Part shown: positions 41,481 through 50,944 of the stretch, piece by piece
Numbering within the stretch: the first letter of the stretch is position 1
How the letters are laid out: every line of letters begins with the position of its first letter
Source of the DNA: Rifleibacterium sp035352635
GTDB taxonomy: Bacteria > Muiribacteriota > Ozemobacteria > Ozemobacterales > Ozemobacteraceae
NCBI GenBank assembly: GCA_035352635.1
Contig: DAOPYA010000006.1
Coordinates: forward strand, 1-64,000
Length of the DNA: 64,000 nt
Direction of reading: 5' to 3'
The notes under the pieces: generated by a model
Databases searched by the model: none
The model's input: the letters and a program-made list of their open reading frames with translations, nothing else
What the model was told of the DNA's origin: nothing
Position numbers and translations under genes: made by a program

Positions 41481-43946
41481 TCAGGATTTGTCGGTCGGAA
41501 ACAGAAAGATGAACAGACTGCTTAGTATGCGAAAGGGTAGCATAACAATAAAATACAACAACCACACAGAAAATGCGATACCGAGCAAAAACAACGGAAT
41601 ATTAATCAGGGCGCTGACAATATTGGAGAGGTAGTTGTTCCAGATGCGGACGGTCCAGGGGGTAACGCCTTGTTCGTCAACTTCAACTGATTCGACATAC
41701 TGGGTCGTTGAGGGGTCGTAGAAGAGTGCCTCGCCACGGTCTTTTTGTGGTTGGCCGTTCTGGCTCTCAGACCCGTCTTCGACTGTGCCGTGTATGGCAC
41801 AGGTCAGTATGCCATCGGTAACGAGGTTGCCGATAGTGCCGTAGGAGCAGCCAATTTCTGGTCTGTTAAGGTCGCTTTTAAGGTATTTTCCTTCTACCAG
41901 ATATGGGATTTCGTTGTCGGTGACCAGATCAAGCATTTCGGCGCTTTGGTGATCCATGTTATACATTTCTACGGCACCGAGCAGCACGCGCATGTTGGCG
42001 TAGCAGGCTTTTTCGCGGGATTGTTCGCGGGCTTTTCTGAAGTTTGGTATGGCAATGGCTGCAATGGGCAGAAACCCGGTTGCGCCCCATAATGACACGC
42101 CTTTCGCCTCGGTTTTGCGTATAACGGTGCGTTTAACCGGAGCGCCATGTTTGGCACGGGCCATAGCGGCGGCATGTCTAATGGAAGTCGCGCCGCCGGC
42201 TTCGGCGACCTGAGTGACCGGGGTAGTCGAAACAGCTATGAACGAGGTGAACGGGGTCGAGAACTGAAATTCTTTGCTGAGGGCGATAACTTCGTCTTTA
42301 AGTTGCTGCTTCTGGCCATAGGTCTGCATCTGCAGCATCAGTTCGTCGGCCTTGGCTCTTGCCCAGTACCGGGCCGCAAAAAGGTTTTCTGAAGAGGTTG
42401 CCGGGAAGGAGGCCTGAATGGGGTATTCGTATTTTTCGGCATTGATCTTGCCGCTCAGGGTTATCTGCGAATCGCCGGCGTTCTGATAGCGGCCGGTGAC
42501 CACAAGCTGAGTGCCCTGATACATGTTTGGCAGGGTTTTGGGGTAGATATCGCTGGCTTCGATGCCTTTCATGTCGAGGGCCAGATCGACGAGCAGCGGA
42601 GTGCTGATCGACTGGTAGAAACTGATCAGTTCTTCGTCAATGTTGGCCTTTTGTTCATCGAGATAAAGGGCTTCACCACGGTTTTCCATGGCGAGTTTGT
42701 TGAGAAGGGTCTGATTGACGCTGTTGCCGACCCCCAGGGTAAAAGTGCGCACCTGCAGGGTGTTGAGATTGTTGTAGTTGCGGGCGATGGTGTTGGTGTC
42801 GGTGATGCCGTTGCTGGCTTCGCCGTCAGTCAAGAAAACCAGGGTGCGGGTGCGGTCAGGGGTTTCGTCAAACAGGCTGAGAGCGTGGCGAAGCGATTCA
42901 TCAATATTGGTACCGCCACTGGCACGCAATTGGTCGATAAAACCGTGAGCAATATCGCGATTTTCCTTGTTTACTGGCATTAATTCGAGCTTCCAGAGCA
43001 CGACAGTTGATGAAAAAGAGATGATACCGAAGCGATCTTTTTCGTTGAGTTTGTTAACAAAGAATTCAAAGGCCTTTTTGGTCTGTTCGATTTTATTGCC
43101 AGACATTGAACCGGAGGTATCCATGACGAAAACGATGTCGCGGTTGACGATGTCTTTCTGGGTGACGATTTCCTGGGGCGAGAGCATCAGCACAAAATAA
43201 CCGGCTTTTGATGCATCGGGGCGGGTAGCCAGAAAATTGGCCGCCATTTTGTCGGCTTTAACTTCATAGTCAAGCCTGAAATCACTGTTTGATAAAAAAT
43301 TATTCTTTTCAAACACCATTTTCCAGTTGGTGGGGGTGATTTTTTCGGCGTAGATGTCGTGGGTCAGCGAGGTAAGGCCGATAATTTCTTTCTGGTCGGA
43401 AACTTCAACGATGAGTGTAACAGCCTCGAGGGGCTGGGTCTGAAAACCAGCGATGTTAAAAGGCAGGCTGTAGCTAACAATACCCTTGTTGTAGGGCAGA
43501 ATTTCGCTGTATTCTATGGTGACTGTGGCCCTGGATTTCGGGCCAATAGCGCCGATACTGGTTTCAAAAACGCCAGGCTGTTTCTGAACGGCCATGGCTG
43601 GCATCAAGCCTTCGGATTTGGCTTCGTTAAAAGTTTCTTGGGCCTGGCCAGATTCTTCAATACGACCTTCGTAAGTCTGGCCCTGGCTGTCGGTCAGTGA
43701 AAAATTCTGAACTGAGGCCTTTTCGTGCACCGGAAACTTGATATTCGGCTGAATAGTAAAGTCGTGCGGGTTGTAAAAAACCATTTCGAGCCTGGTAATG
43801 GCGACCTGGCTGTTGATTTTGACGTTTACTTTCTGGTGAACAAGCGGCAGATTGCCCTGAGAGAACACCAGATAAGACGCGTCGGCGGCTGAAAGGCCTG
43901 CGAACAGCATAACGATAATGATGATTGATAAAATAAAGTTTTTCAT
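41481..43946 (-). CDS. VIT and VWA domain protein with internal pilin-like module and C-terminal TM
   Basis: The start is ATG 43946 after GGGGGAG. Order (821 residues): signal peptide (about 1-23), VIT domain (about 25-150), VWA domain with a full MIDAS (F-V-M-D-T-S-G-S-M-S near 275 and a later Thr/Asp), a linker, a pilin-like segment (about 620-725), a soluble stretch and a C-terminal TM helix (about 785-805). The pilin-like segment starts G-F-L-P-I-A-A-I-A-I-P-N-F-R-K-A-R, close to the pilin N-terminal helix end, and continues A-C-Y-A-N-M-R-V-L-L-G-A-V-E-M-Y-N-M-D-H and C-A-I-H-G. VIT/VWA proteins bind partners through metal. The pilin piece is unusual and has no cleavage leader. Confidence 0.87.
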   Translation of the reverse strand: MKNFILSIIIIVMLFAGLSAADASYLVFSQGNLPLVHQKVNVKINSQVAITRLEMVFYNPHDFTIQPNIKFPVHEKASVQNFSLTDSQGQTYEGRIEESGQAQETFNEAKSEGLMPAMAVQKQPGVFETSIGAIGPKSRATVTIEYSEILPYNKGIVSYSLPFNIAGFQTQPLEAVTLIVEVSDQKEIIGLTSLTHDIYAEKITPTNWKMVFEKNNFLSNSDFRLDYEVKADKMAANFLATRPDASKAGYFVLMLSPQEIVTQKDIVNRDIVFVMDTSGSMSGNKIEQTKKAFEFFVNKLNEKDRFGIISFSSTVVLWKLELMPVNKENRDIAHGFIDQLRASGGTNIDESLRHALSLFDETPDRTRTLVFLTDGEASNGITDTNTIARNYNNLNTLQVRTFTLGVGNSVNQTLLNKLAMENRGEALYLDEQKANIDEELISFYQSISTPLLVDLALDMKGIEASDIYPKTLPNMYQGTQLVVTGRYQNAGDSQITLSGKINAEKYEYPIQASFPATSSENLFAARYWARAKADELMLQMQTYGQKQQLKDEVIALSKEFQFSTPFTSFIAVSTTPVTQVAEAGGATSIRHAAAMARAKHGAPVKRTVIRKTEAKGVSLWGATGFLPIAAIAIPNFRKAREQSREKACYANMRVLLGAVEMYNMDHQSAEMLDLVTDNEIPYLVEGKYLKSDLNRPEIGCSYGTIGNLVTDGILTCAIHGTVEDGSESQNGQPQKDRGEALFYDPSTTQYVESVEVDEQGVTPWTVRIWNNYLSNIVSALINIPLFLLGIAFSVWLLYFIVMLPFRILSSLFIFLFPTDKS

Positions 43947-44182
43947 CGTTGCTCCCCCTGATTTAATTCTGCCCCAGTATACCGCCACCGATTCAGAAAT
44001 AATAATGATAAATAATTTCATCTGGCACCAGTGTACCGTGGCATATAATTGTTAGCAACCGGCATGCCATGTCTTAAAACCATGATCCATTCTGATTTAG
44101 CCAGAATATCGGCGAAATTGGTGCGACAAATATGACGCTATTATTGTTCGTCGGGTTCGGGTGCTGTTTCGGCGGCAATAAT

Positions 44183-44797
44183 TCAGCGGGCTGGCGGAAA
44201 ATCGGGGAAAATAAGATTGTGAGTGTAAAGGTCGGCGCCTGTTTTGATGCCACGCTTTTCGAGCTGATCGATCATACCGAAAAGAATTTCTTTGACGGCG
44301 CGGGTATCGGCCATGGCGCGGTGGGCGTTCACCAGGTCAATGTTGAAGTGGCTGGCAACATTGCTAAGTTTGTTTGAACTCAACCCGAGAAACTTGCGGG
44401 CCAGGCGAAGGGTGCAGAGCGACGGCATGCGCAGAGGCTGGCGCAGGTGTTTCCTGAAAGCGTAGTCTAAAAATGACCAGTCGAAAGGCACGTTGTGGGC
44501 GACGAAGATTTTATCACGGAACAGCTCCGCGAGAATCGGTGCCAGTTCTGGCATTTTTGGCTTGCCACGCAACATGGCGTCGGTAATGCCGGTTAAGCGC
44601 GTGATTTCGCCAGGAACGGGCATTTCGGGATCGACGAGCGTCTCAAACAACTCTTCTTTGCCGTTTTGCAGTGAGATGATGGCGACCTCGGTAATTGCCG
44701 CCTCTTCGGGCTTGAAACCAGTTGTTTCAAGGTCGAGAATGACAAACGGCAGTTCTTTGATTGGAAGATTAACAAAATCCGGCATTAAATTTTTCAT
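44183..44797 (-). CDS. DnaQ-like DEDDh 3'-5' exonuclease
   Basis: The 204-residue protein has the full DEDDh set: V-I-L-D-L-E-T-T-G near residue 20 (Exo I, Asp and Glu), H-N-V-P-F-D near 103-108 (Exo II) and H-R-A-M-A-D near 166-171 (Exo III, His and Asp). It lacks polymerase or BRCT parts, so it is a stand-alone proofreading or repair type exonuclease, DNA or RNA. An in-frame ATG two or three codons later is an alternative start. It is divergent from the DUF3006-like gene and separated from it by about 95 bp. Confidence 0.9.
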   Translation of the reverse strand: MKNLMPDFVNLPIKELPFVILDLETTGFKPEEAAITEVAIISLQNGKEELFETLVDPEMPVPGEITRLTGITDAMLRGKPKMPELAPILAELFRDKIFVAHNVPFDWSFLDYAFRKHLRQPLRMPSLCTLRLARKFLGLSSNKLSNVASHFNIDLVNAHRAMADTRAVKEILFGMIDQLEKRGIKTGADLYTHNLIFPDFPPAR

Positions 44798-44891
44798 GCA
44801 GATATGGTATAACTAACGGGTAAAATGGTCAAATTAACCGTTTGTGCCTGCTCAAGCGCCTGGCAGACAGCGGTTTCATCGGAGGGCAGTG

Positions 44892-45263
44892 ATGCAGATG
44901 CAACGTCTCAAGGGCCTGGTTGAAAGTGTTTTTGCTGACCGGGTCGTGGTAGTAGCCGACAAGACCGGCGCAGAATATTCTTTCGACCCTGACGAACTGC
45001 CTGGGGCGGCCAGGGGTACCCGGGTCGATCTGTTGATTACCCCATCAGATGAAGATGGCGGTTTTGCGTCAATCATTTCGATCAAAACGCAGAAGCAGAT
45101 TAAGCCGCTCAAAATGGCAAGCTTTGCCACCCTGGTCGGGCACATGCTCAAAACCCGCGACCGTCTCAAGGCAACTCTTGCCGAATCAGTCGATGCAGAT
45201 ACTCAGAATGAACTCAACGAAAAAATAGCCTGGCTCGACCGCGGCATCAGACTTTTTTCATAA
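44892..45263 (+). CDS. DUF3006-like small protein
   Basis: I start at ATG 44892 with CGGAGG 7 nt upstream (frame open to 44844); 123 residues. The N-terminal half shows L-V-E-S-V-F-A-D-R-V-V-V-V-A-D then D-P-D-E-L-P-G-A and G-T-R-V-D-L-L, the small beta-barrel pattern of DUF3006. The C-terminal half is helical (M-L-K-T-R-D-R-L-K...). The family has no known function and is often secreted or cytoplasmic. A distant similarity to the 73-residue protein at 55280 in the same fold is possible. Assignment tentative. Confidence 0.55.
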   Translation: MQMQRLKGLVESVFADRVVVVADKTGAEYSFDPDELPGAARGTRVDLLITPSDEDGGFASIISIKTQKQIKPLKMASFATLVGHMLKTRDRLKATLAESVDADTQNELNEKIAWLDRGIRLFS

Positions 45264-45350
45264 TAAAAACCGTCGCCCGGCACCAGCAATCGAAAAGCAG
45301 TATCATGGGTTTACATAATCACGCGAGGGCAAATCAATTACATGCCGCCG

Positions 45351-45965
45351 TCACTTGACCGGCGGGCAGATCAGCGGGTCAGGCAACTCAGCCAGCACCG
45401 GAAACATACGGTTGGGTGACATCACCACCAGATCGCTGACTTTGAGATGACGTTTCGCCATTTTTCGGGAGCGCAGCAGAATTTTCTGCAGTTCTTCAGC
45501 ATGCCCGGGCTTGAGATCTTTGCTCAGGGTTATGTGTGGCTGATAGTTGTGACGGTCGGCATGTGGAAAAATCTCGAACTCGCCGAATTTTTCGCAAACC
45601 TCGTTATGCAGATTCTGCAGGGCCTGACAGGGCAGAACTTTTAAAAAGATGACAGTAGCGCGACCTTGAGCGTATCTGAAAACGTCGAAGCCACGCACAT
45701 AAATTTTAAGGGGCAGATATCTGGCGCAAATGCTGTGAATCGAAGGCAGCAAGCCGATAATGCGCTGGTCATCAAGAAATTCTGAAGAAAACCCGAGAAA
45801 CTTCACGGTCAGATGTGCTGTTTCAGGGGGTTCAAAAGAATCGCAGACCCTTAGCAATTTCTGCTGGCAGGCGGCCAGATAGCTGCGAAAAATAGCCGGC
45901 ACCCTGAATGCCAGCGTATAGGGCAGATTGCGATTGTTTTCGTCAGCCTGTTTCTGGTTGGTCAT
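45351..45965 (-). CDS. thpR: RNA 2',3'-cyclic phosphodiesterase (2H family)
   Basis: The 204-residue protein starts at ATG 45965; the frame is open to 46016. It has both 2H phosphoesterase motifs: H-L-T-V-K-F-L-G near residue 50 and H-I-T-L-S-K near 148. ThpR hydrolyses the 2',3'-cyclic phosphate at RNA ends or ligates tRNA halves in vitro. Length is typical (180-200). The C-terminus ends in a Pro-rich tail. It lies just after the PLP enzyme gene on the same strand with about 95 bp between; a functional link is not evident. Confidence 0.88.
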   Translation of the reverse strand: MTNQKQADENNRNLPYTLAFRVPAIFRSYLAACQQKLLRVCDSFEPPETAHLTVKFLGFSSEFLDDQRIIGLLPSIHSICARYLPLKIYVRGFDVFRYAQGRATVIFLKVLPCQALQNLHNEVCEKFGEFEIFPHADRHNYQPHITLSKDLKPGHAEELQKILLRSRKMAKRHLKVSDLVVMSPNRMFPVLAELPDPLICPPVK

Positions 45966-46058
45966 TTTGAAGAAAGTGCAGGAAACGGTTTGCGCCGTTC
46001 CCTGCACTTGTTGCACATTTTAGCCGGCTTTCGATCTGAAACGATGACCGGCAGAGTA

Positions 46059-47549
46059 TTACAGATTCTTCAGGACCCCGGTCTTTTCATTGAACGCGGT
46101 GATCATTTCATCCCAATGTTTGATAACTTCTTCGCTGAATGCGTCTTCCCAGAATTCGGGATCCCAGAGTTCGTTGAGTTCTTCAACGGTTTTGCCCTGC
46201 TGTTCAACCCAGGTATAATACTTGAAGTTGTGCAGGCGCTTGCGGTCATGATAGTTGAGTTCCATCATGTTCTGGCTGCCTTCACCAAGCATGAAGCGTT
46301 CAAAGTCTGCAAGAGCGCGTTCGCCGGTCATTTTGCCATGCTGATGTTCGAGTTCGCCGAGGCGCGACTGATACATTTCGGCCGAGTCAGTCAGACAGGT
46401 GAACAGAATGTCGTTTTCGTCCATTTCATAGAACTTGGCGGTCTTTACGGCTGAAAGCACATTGCTGACGCTGCTGACGCCGAGGAGCGACAGCTTTTCG
46501 ATGACTTCGGGCTTAACACCAGCATTTTTAAGCATTGCGTGACCTTCGGGGGTGTTGAATACCCTGAACAGCCTCATGCAGTTTTCATCATCCACGGCAA
46601 CCACCGTGTCGGTATTGCGGGTGTTGTGAATCCAGGGAACATGCTTGTCGCCGATACCTTCAATGCGGTGACCACCAAACCCGCAGTTCAGCAGGGTGGG
46701 GCACTGAAGTGCTTCAGAAGCGACGATGCGGGCGTGCGGGTGAATGTGTTTGATGCGGTCGCCAGCGGCGATGGTGCCGGCTGAACCAGTCGCGCTGACC
46801 CATGCGGCCATGCGGCTGCGTGGCCCTTTGACCTTTTCAAATACTTCAAGGGCGGCGTTGCCGGTCAGGTTGTAGTGCCAGATCGGGTTGCCGATTTCGG
46901 CAAACTGATTAAAAATTACGATATTGTTGCCGCGTTCTTTGATGAGTTCCCAGCATTTGTCGTAGATTTCTTTGACGTTTGATTCGCAGCCGGGGGTGGC
47001 GAAGATTTCGCTCGTGCCGATTTCTTTGAGCCAGGCGAAGCGCTCGGGGCTCATATCCTGGGGAAGAATGGCAATCGCGGGTGAGCCGAGCAGAGCGCAG
47101 TCATAAGCGCCGCCGCGGCAGTAGTTGCCGGTGCTTGGCCAGACGGCCTTCTGTTTTGTCGGGTCAAATTCACCGCTGACGAGCCGCGGAACCAGACAAC
47201 TGAAAGCAGCCCCGACCTTGTGAGCGCCGGTGGGAAAATACTTGCCGACCAGACCGATGATGCGGGCTTTGACGCCGGTGATGGCGCTGGGCAGTTCAAC
47301 AAAATTCACATCACCATAAAGACCGGTTTTGGTATCGTTTTTCCAGGTGATGCGGAACAGGTTGCGGGGATTGACATCCCAAAGACCGAGCGGCTTAACC
47401 TGCGTTTTGATTTTTTCGGGGATCAGGTTGGGGTTTTTCTGCTGGGCAAAAGTCGGAATTACCACATTGCGTTCTTTGGCGCGGTTAACGGTATTTTTGA
47501 TTACTTCATCATTTACATGAAGTTTGAACTTTTTTAAATACTTAGGCAC
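46059..47549 (-). CDS. Fold type II PLP-dependent enzyme of the Yge-type nitrogen pathway
   Basis: The 496-residue protein starts at GTG 47549 with AAGGAG 7 nt upstream. PLP-binding Lys is in F-P-T-G-A-H-K-V-G-A, followed by S-T-G-N-Y near residue 139, and the phosphate-binding S-A-T-G-S-A-G-T-I near 253. These place it in the tryptophan synthase beta/threonine synthase superfamily. It is longer than diaminopropionate ammonia-lyase (YgeX, about 400). The adjacent carbamate kinase gene (15 bp upstream) and the YgeY/YgeW genes in the same window suggest it does the ammonia-lyase step of that pathway. The reaction is inference. Confidence 0.8.
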   Translation of the reverse strand: MPKYLKKFKLHVNDEVIKNTVNRAKERNVVIPTFAQQKNPNLIPEKIKTQVKPLGLWDVNPRNLFRITWKNDTKTGLYGDVNFVELPSAITGVKARIIGLVGKYFPTGAHKVGAAFSCLVPRLVSGEFDPTKQKAVWPSTGNYCRGGAYDCALLGSPAIAILPQDMSPERFAWLKEIGTSEIFATPGCESNVKEIYDKCWELIKERGNNIVIFNQFAEIGNPIWHYNLTGNAALEVFEKVKGPRSRMAAWVSATGSAGTIAAGDRIKHIHPHARIVASEALQCPTLLNCGFGGHRIEGIGDKHVPWIHNTRNTDTVVAVDDENCMRLFRVFNTPEGHAMLKNAGVKPEVIEKLSLLGVSSVSNVLSAVKTAKFYEMDENDILFTCLTDSAEMYQSRLGELEHQHGKMTGERALADFERFMLGEGSQNMMELNYHDRKRLHNFKYYTWVEQQGKTVEELNELWDPEFWEDAFSEEVIKHWDEMITAFNEKTGVLKNL

Positions 47550-47564
47550 GATTTGGCTCCTTGG

Positions 47565-48515
47565 TTATGGGTATACGTGAGTGCCGGCTTCGCCTTTAAC
47601 GGCGCGGGCAAGATTCTCGGGGTTAGTGATGATGGCATGCTTGCCACCGTTTTTAATGAACTTGATAATTGCTTCGCATTTCGGAAGCATAGAACCTGGC
47701 TTGAAATGGCCTTCTTTGCAATATTTTTCGAGTTCGGCGACCGTAACTTTTTCGAGAGATTTCTGATCGGGTTTGCCGAAGTTCAGGCAGGCTTTTTCGA
47801 CGGCGGTCGATACGATGAACATGTCGGCCTTGATATTCGAGGCAAGAAGTGCTGACGCAAAGTCTTTGTCGATTACAGCGGCGGTACCTTCAAGGTTGCC
47901 TTTGTCGTTGCGAATAACCGGAATCCCACCGCCACCAACTGCCACGACGCAGAAACCCTTGTCGGCGAGAGTGGTAATCGCATTTTCTTCGATAATTTCG
48001 AGGGGCAGCGGTGAGGCTACCACCCGGCGCCAGCCACGGCCGGCGTCTTCAACCATCGACCAGCCGTCATTCTTGATGCGGTCTTTGGCTTCGGCTTCAG
48101 TGTAGAACTGACCGATCGGTTTGCTCGGCTTTTTGAAAGACGGGTCGTTTTTATCGACGAGAACCTGCGTTACTACAGTTACTACTGGTTTGCTGATTCC
48201 ACGTTTTTTGAATTCATTGCCAAGGGCCATCTGAAAATTGTAGCCGATGGCGCCCTGAGTATCAGCACCGCATGAATCAAGCGGAACCGGGTGCAACTGA
48301 CTGCGTGCGATTTCGCTGCGCAGCAGAATAAAACCGACCTGTGGCCCGTTGCCATGCGTCAATACAACGTTATAACCCTGTTCGATCATGTCGGCGACAT
48401 GAACCATGGTTCTGCAGGCTGCATCATACTGATCTGGTACCGACTGATGCTTGCTGTCGAGAATCAGTGAATTGCCGCCTACCGCGACTACTGCGAGTTT
48501 ACCTTTTGCTGCCAT
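47565..48515 (-). CDS. arcC: Carbamate kinase
   Basis: The 316-residue enzyme transfers phosphate from carbamoyl phosphate to ADP, giving ATP, CO2 and ammonia. Family motifs: V-A-V-G-G-N-S-L near residue 9, L-T-H-G-N-G-P-Q-V-G near 53 and A-V-G-G-G-G-I-P-V near 210, with D-K-D-F-A-S near 236. Length is exactly typical. It is first in a two-gene unit with the PLP enzyme. In the E. coli yqe/yge region a carbamate kinase (YqeA) sits with YgeW-type carbamoyltransferase, so it probably uses carbamoyl phosphate made by YgeW here, not arginine deiminase products. Confidence 0.93.
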   Translation of the reverse strand: MAAKGKLAVVAVGGNSLILDSKHQSVPDQYDAACRTMVHVADMIEQGYNVVLTHGNGPQVGFILLRSEIARSQLHPVPLDSCGADTQGAIGYNFQMALGNEFKKRGISKPVVTVVTQVLVDKNDPSFKKPSKPIGQFYTEAEAKDRIKNDGWSMVEDAGRGWRRVVASPLPLEIIEENAITTLADKGFCVVAVGGGGIPVIRNDKGNLEGTAAVIDKDFASALLASNIKADMFIVSTAVEKACLNFGKPDQKSLEKVTVAELEKYCKEGHFKPGSMLPKCEAIIKFIKNGGKHAIITNPENLARAVKGEAGTHVYP

Positions 48516-48819
48516 AAAAGTGTCATTCCTTTGTCAGTCAGCGACTGACTTTGCATATTATGGGTGTAACGAAGCGCCTTCAGCCTTCATTATATTGCCT
48601 TAATCGACTTTCCTTGCGTTTTTGTTAGTCTGAATCGAAATTTTCTGCACCGATTATACCTGCAAATATTTAAAATGTAAACTTTCCAACGAACCAGGGT
48701 ATTTAAATACACCTTGAAAAAGGCAATAATGAGGAAATTTTATTTTAATCAGTGGTTATAGTTTAATATGCAACAAAGGTGTTCTTTCAATCGTATGATA
48801 AAAAAAATTGGGGGTTGAT
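48516..48819. promoter_or_regulatory. Divergent promoter region between carbamate kinase and FecR lipoprotein
   Basis: This AT-rich 304-bp interval between divergent genes has no gene-like frame. An ATGTAAAC word, related to the motifs at 1352 and 16984, lies near 48677. No promoter is assigned with confidence. Confidence 0.35.
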
Positions 48820-49437
48820 ATGCTGGCGAAAAATCTCGTTTTGAGCGCTTTCCTGGGTGCTGTGTTCTTTTCAGCCGGCTGTGGCAGCCAAGCGACTCCG
48901 GCCGCAAAAATCGTCAGCGTCAGTGGCCAGGTTGAAGCTAAAATCACAGCTGAACAGGGTTTTGCGACTGCGGCAGGCGATATGCAGCTGATGGCAGGCG
49001 GTGCCGTGAGAACTGCCAAAGATTCTTCTGCCAGCCTGATGACCCTCGCTGATTCTGCAAAAGTCGATGTTGCGGCTGATTCATATTTTGAAGTGCGTGC
49101 GGGCAGCGACAAAATTGGGTTTCAGGGCGAGGGCAAGGCGGTTTATGACGTTAACAAACAGCAGAAATCTATTGTCGTTGAAACCAGGCATGGCAATACG
49201 GCGGTTCTCGGTACAAGATTCGGGCAGATAGTTTCGAGCAGCTCTTTTGAACTTTATGTTGCCAATGGCAAGGTTGAGTTTACAAATAAAACTGGTGAAA
49301 AACGCCAGGTTGGTGCCGGCCAGCAGCTAATCTGGAATACTTCAGAGGCGTTGCCGACGGTCGTTGAAACCAATGTGGTCGAATCAGAGGCAATTTTTGG
49401 CTCGGGTGACCGAAGCTTTGAATTTAACCGCCACTGA
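48820..49437 (+). CDS. FecR domain lipoprotein
   Basis: The 205-residue protein starts at ATG 48820 with GGGGG 6 nt upstream. A lipoprotein signal peptide ends in a lipobox F-S-A-G-C near residue 21. The mature part has the FecR pattern: V-S-V-S-G-Q-V-E near 35, A-G-G-A-V-R-T-A-K-D near 63, L-G-T-R-F-G near 130 and A-N-G-K-V-E-F near 146. FecR domains sense or scaffold at the cell envelope. About 95 bp downstream begins a pseudopilin-type operon, so it may be its first gene or an envelope anchor for it. Confidence 0.87.
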   Translation: MLAKNLVLSAFLGAVFFSAGCGSQATPAAKIVSVSGQVEAKITAEQGFATAAGDMQLMAGGAVRTAKDSSASLMTLADSAKVDVAADSYFEVRAGSDKIGFQGEGKAVYDVNKQQKSIVVETRHGNTAVLGTRFGQIVSSSSFELYVANGKVEFTNKTGEKRQVGAGQQLIWNTSEALPTVVETNVVESEAIFGSGDRSFEFNRH

Positions 49438-49531
49438 CAATTCAACAGTTTTTCTCAATGCTGCAACAAAAATGATATGCTGACCGTATGCACTTTGTCT
49501 GTTAAAGCGAGTTCGTTCGATGGGGGCAAAC

Positions 49532-50944
49532 ATGAGATCGTTTAAAACAAGGCTTGGCATGGCCTTGCCTTTCACGATAATAGCGATGGTTGTGGTAGTT
49601 GGCTTTATCATGACCATGAGTCGCATGAATCAGGGTGTGAAAAACCAGATTTTTCACACCAATAATCACCAGTTGTCGTTTTTAATGGCCTATTCAGCCC
49701 TTTCACGGGTTTGTGCCAAAATACACTCTTTTTCGTGGGCGAATCGGCCGTTTGTTACTGACCCTCTGGTTGAAAACAAAGTGGCTCTGCAGGGTGGCGA
49801 GTATGATCTGCTCGTCGAAAACAGCAAAAACCGCGACTTTCAGGCTGATGTGTATGTGCGCACTCATCTGGCAGGCATTTCCAGAATGTATTTCTGGCGT
49901 GTAAGATTTAACGATGACCTGCTCGATGTGTCTAATCAGATTTTTGTCGAAGCCTTTTTGAATGCTGATCCAAAAGATTTTCCGGTAGCTGGCAAGGCTA
50001 ACCCCTTTGCCAGCAGAGTCGAAAGCATGCTTGCCCAGCGAGTCGCCAACCAGAAAAAATCCGACCAGCTGGCTCGTGAAATCATCAAGCTTAAAAAGCC
50101 CAATGATATTATCAAAGAGATTAATGGCCGGCCGATCGCGCCTGGCGACCCGGGCTTTCCACCCCCGCCTGAAGACATTGAAATTGCAAAAAAAGAACCG
50201 GTCGATGTGCCGCAGATGCCGCCACTCCCCGGCTCCGAAAAGCCATCCGCGCCTGGCCCCAGGGTCAACGTTCCGCCTTCTGCCACCGACAGCATGGTCG
50301 GCATCAATATGAATGCAAAGATGGCAAGTGTCGTCAGCTCTTCAAAATCGGCCTACGACTACACCGACCAGGGCTGGAAAAAAATTGAAGAGAAGGGAGT
50401 TGGGGGGATGTCAGAAGCGACTGATCTTCACACCCAGGCTGCCGAAGCCCGAGAAAAGGCCTTTGATGATATGAGCGATTTGATAACCGATGCCAGAACA
50501 GGCATCAATGACGCACCCAGCTCCGGTGCCGCAAAGGCCATCGAAGAAATGGTTTCCCAGACGATCGTCGCCGGCGTGCAAAACCTCGGAAACGCCCTCA
50601 ACCGAGGCATGGATCACCTTGACAACAACGCCGGCAGTGATTATCTCAACTCATTGCCAACTGCAGAGTCGGTTGCCAAGCTTACCACCGACTGGGAAAC
50701 CGCCCTGGTTAACGTAACCGCAGATGTTACCCGAATGACTGAATTGGCCAACGAAATCGGCCCATTTGCCAAGGCACCCGAAGTCGAGGCGGCTCTTGCA
50801 GCTGCCCTCGAGCAGGCCAGAGCTAATGTTGAACAGTTGACCAAACTGGTTGAAGATGCAAAAAAGAGGCTCGAAGAACTCATCAAAAAAGAAGAAGAAG
50901 AAGCCGAGCGCCTTCGACAGCAGGAAAACGAGAGCCAGCAATGA
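49532..50944 (+). CDS. Membrane-anchored coiled-coil protein with PilX/GspK-like N-terminus
   Basis: The start is ATG 49532 with GGGGG 8 nt upstream; 470 residues. It opens with a pilin-like N-terminal membrane helix (F-T-I-I-A-M-V-V-V-V-G-F-I, about 14-26), resembling PilX-type minor pilins but without the canonical G/F leader. Then come a small globular part (about 45-150), a Pro-rich linker (about 205-250) and a long charged coiled coil ending in K-K-E-E-E-E-A-E-R. It overlaps the next gene by 4 bp (ATGA) and so belongs to the pseudopilin operon, possibly as a tip or stalk component. Confidence 0.75.
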   Translation: MRSFKTRLGMALPFTIIAMVVVVGFIMTMSRMNQGVKNQIFHTNNHQLSFLMAYSALSRVCAKIHSFSWANRPFVTDPLVENKVALQGGEYDLLVENSKNRDFQADVYVRTHLAGISRMYFWRVRFNDDLLDVSNQIFVEAFLNADPKDFPVAGKANPFASRVESMLAQRVANQKKSDQLAREIIKLKKPNDIIKEINGRPIAPGDPGFPPPPEDIEIAKKEPVDVPQMPPLPGSEKPSAPGPRVNVPPSATDSMVGINMNAKMASVVSSSKSAYDYTDQGWKKIEEKGVGGMSEATDLHTQAAEAREKAFDDMSDLITDARTGINDAPSSGAAKAIEEMVSQTIVAGVQNLGNALNRGMDHLDNNAGSDYLNSLPTAESVAKLTTDWETALVNVTADVTRMTELANEIGPFAKAPEVEAALAAALEQARANVEQLTKLVEDAKKRLEELIKKEEEEAERLRQQENESQQ

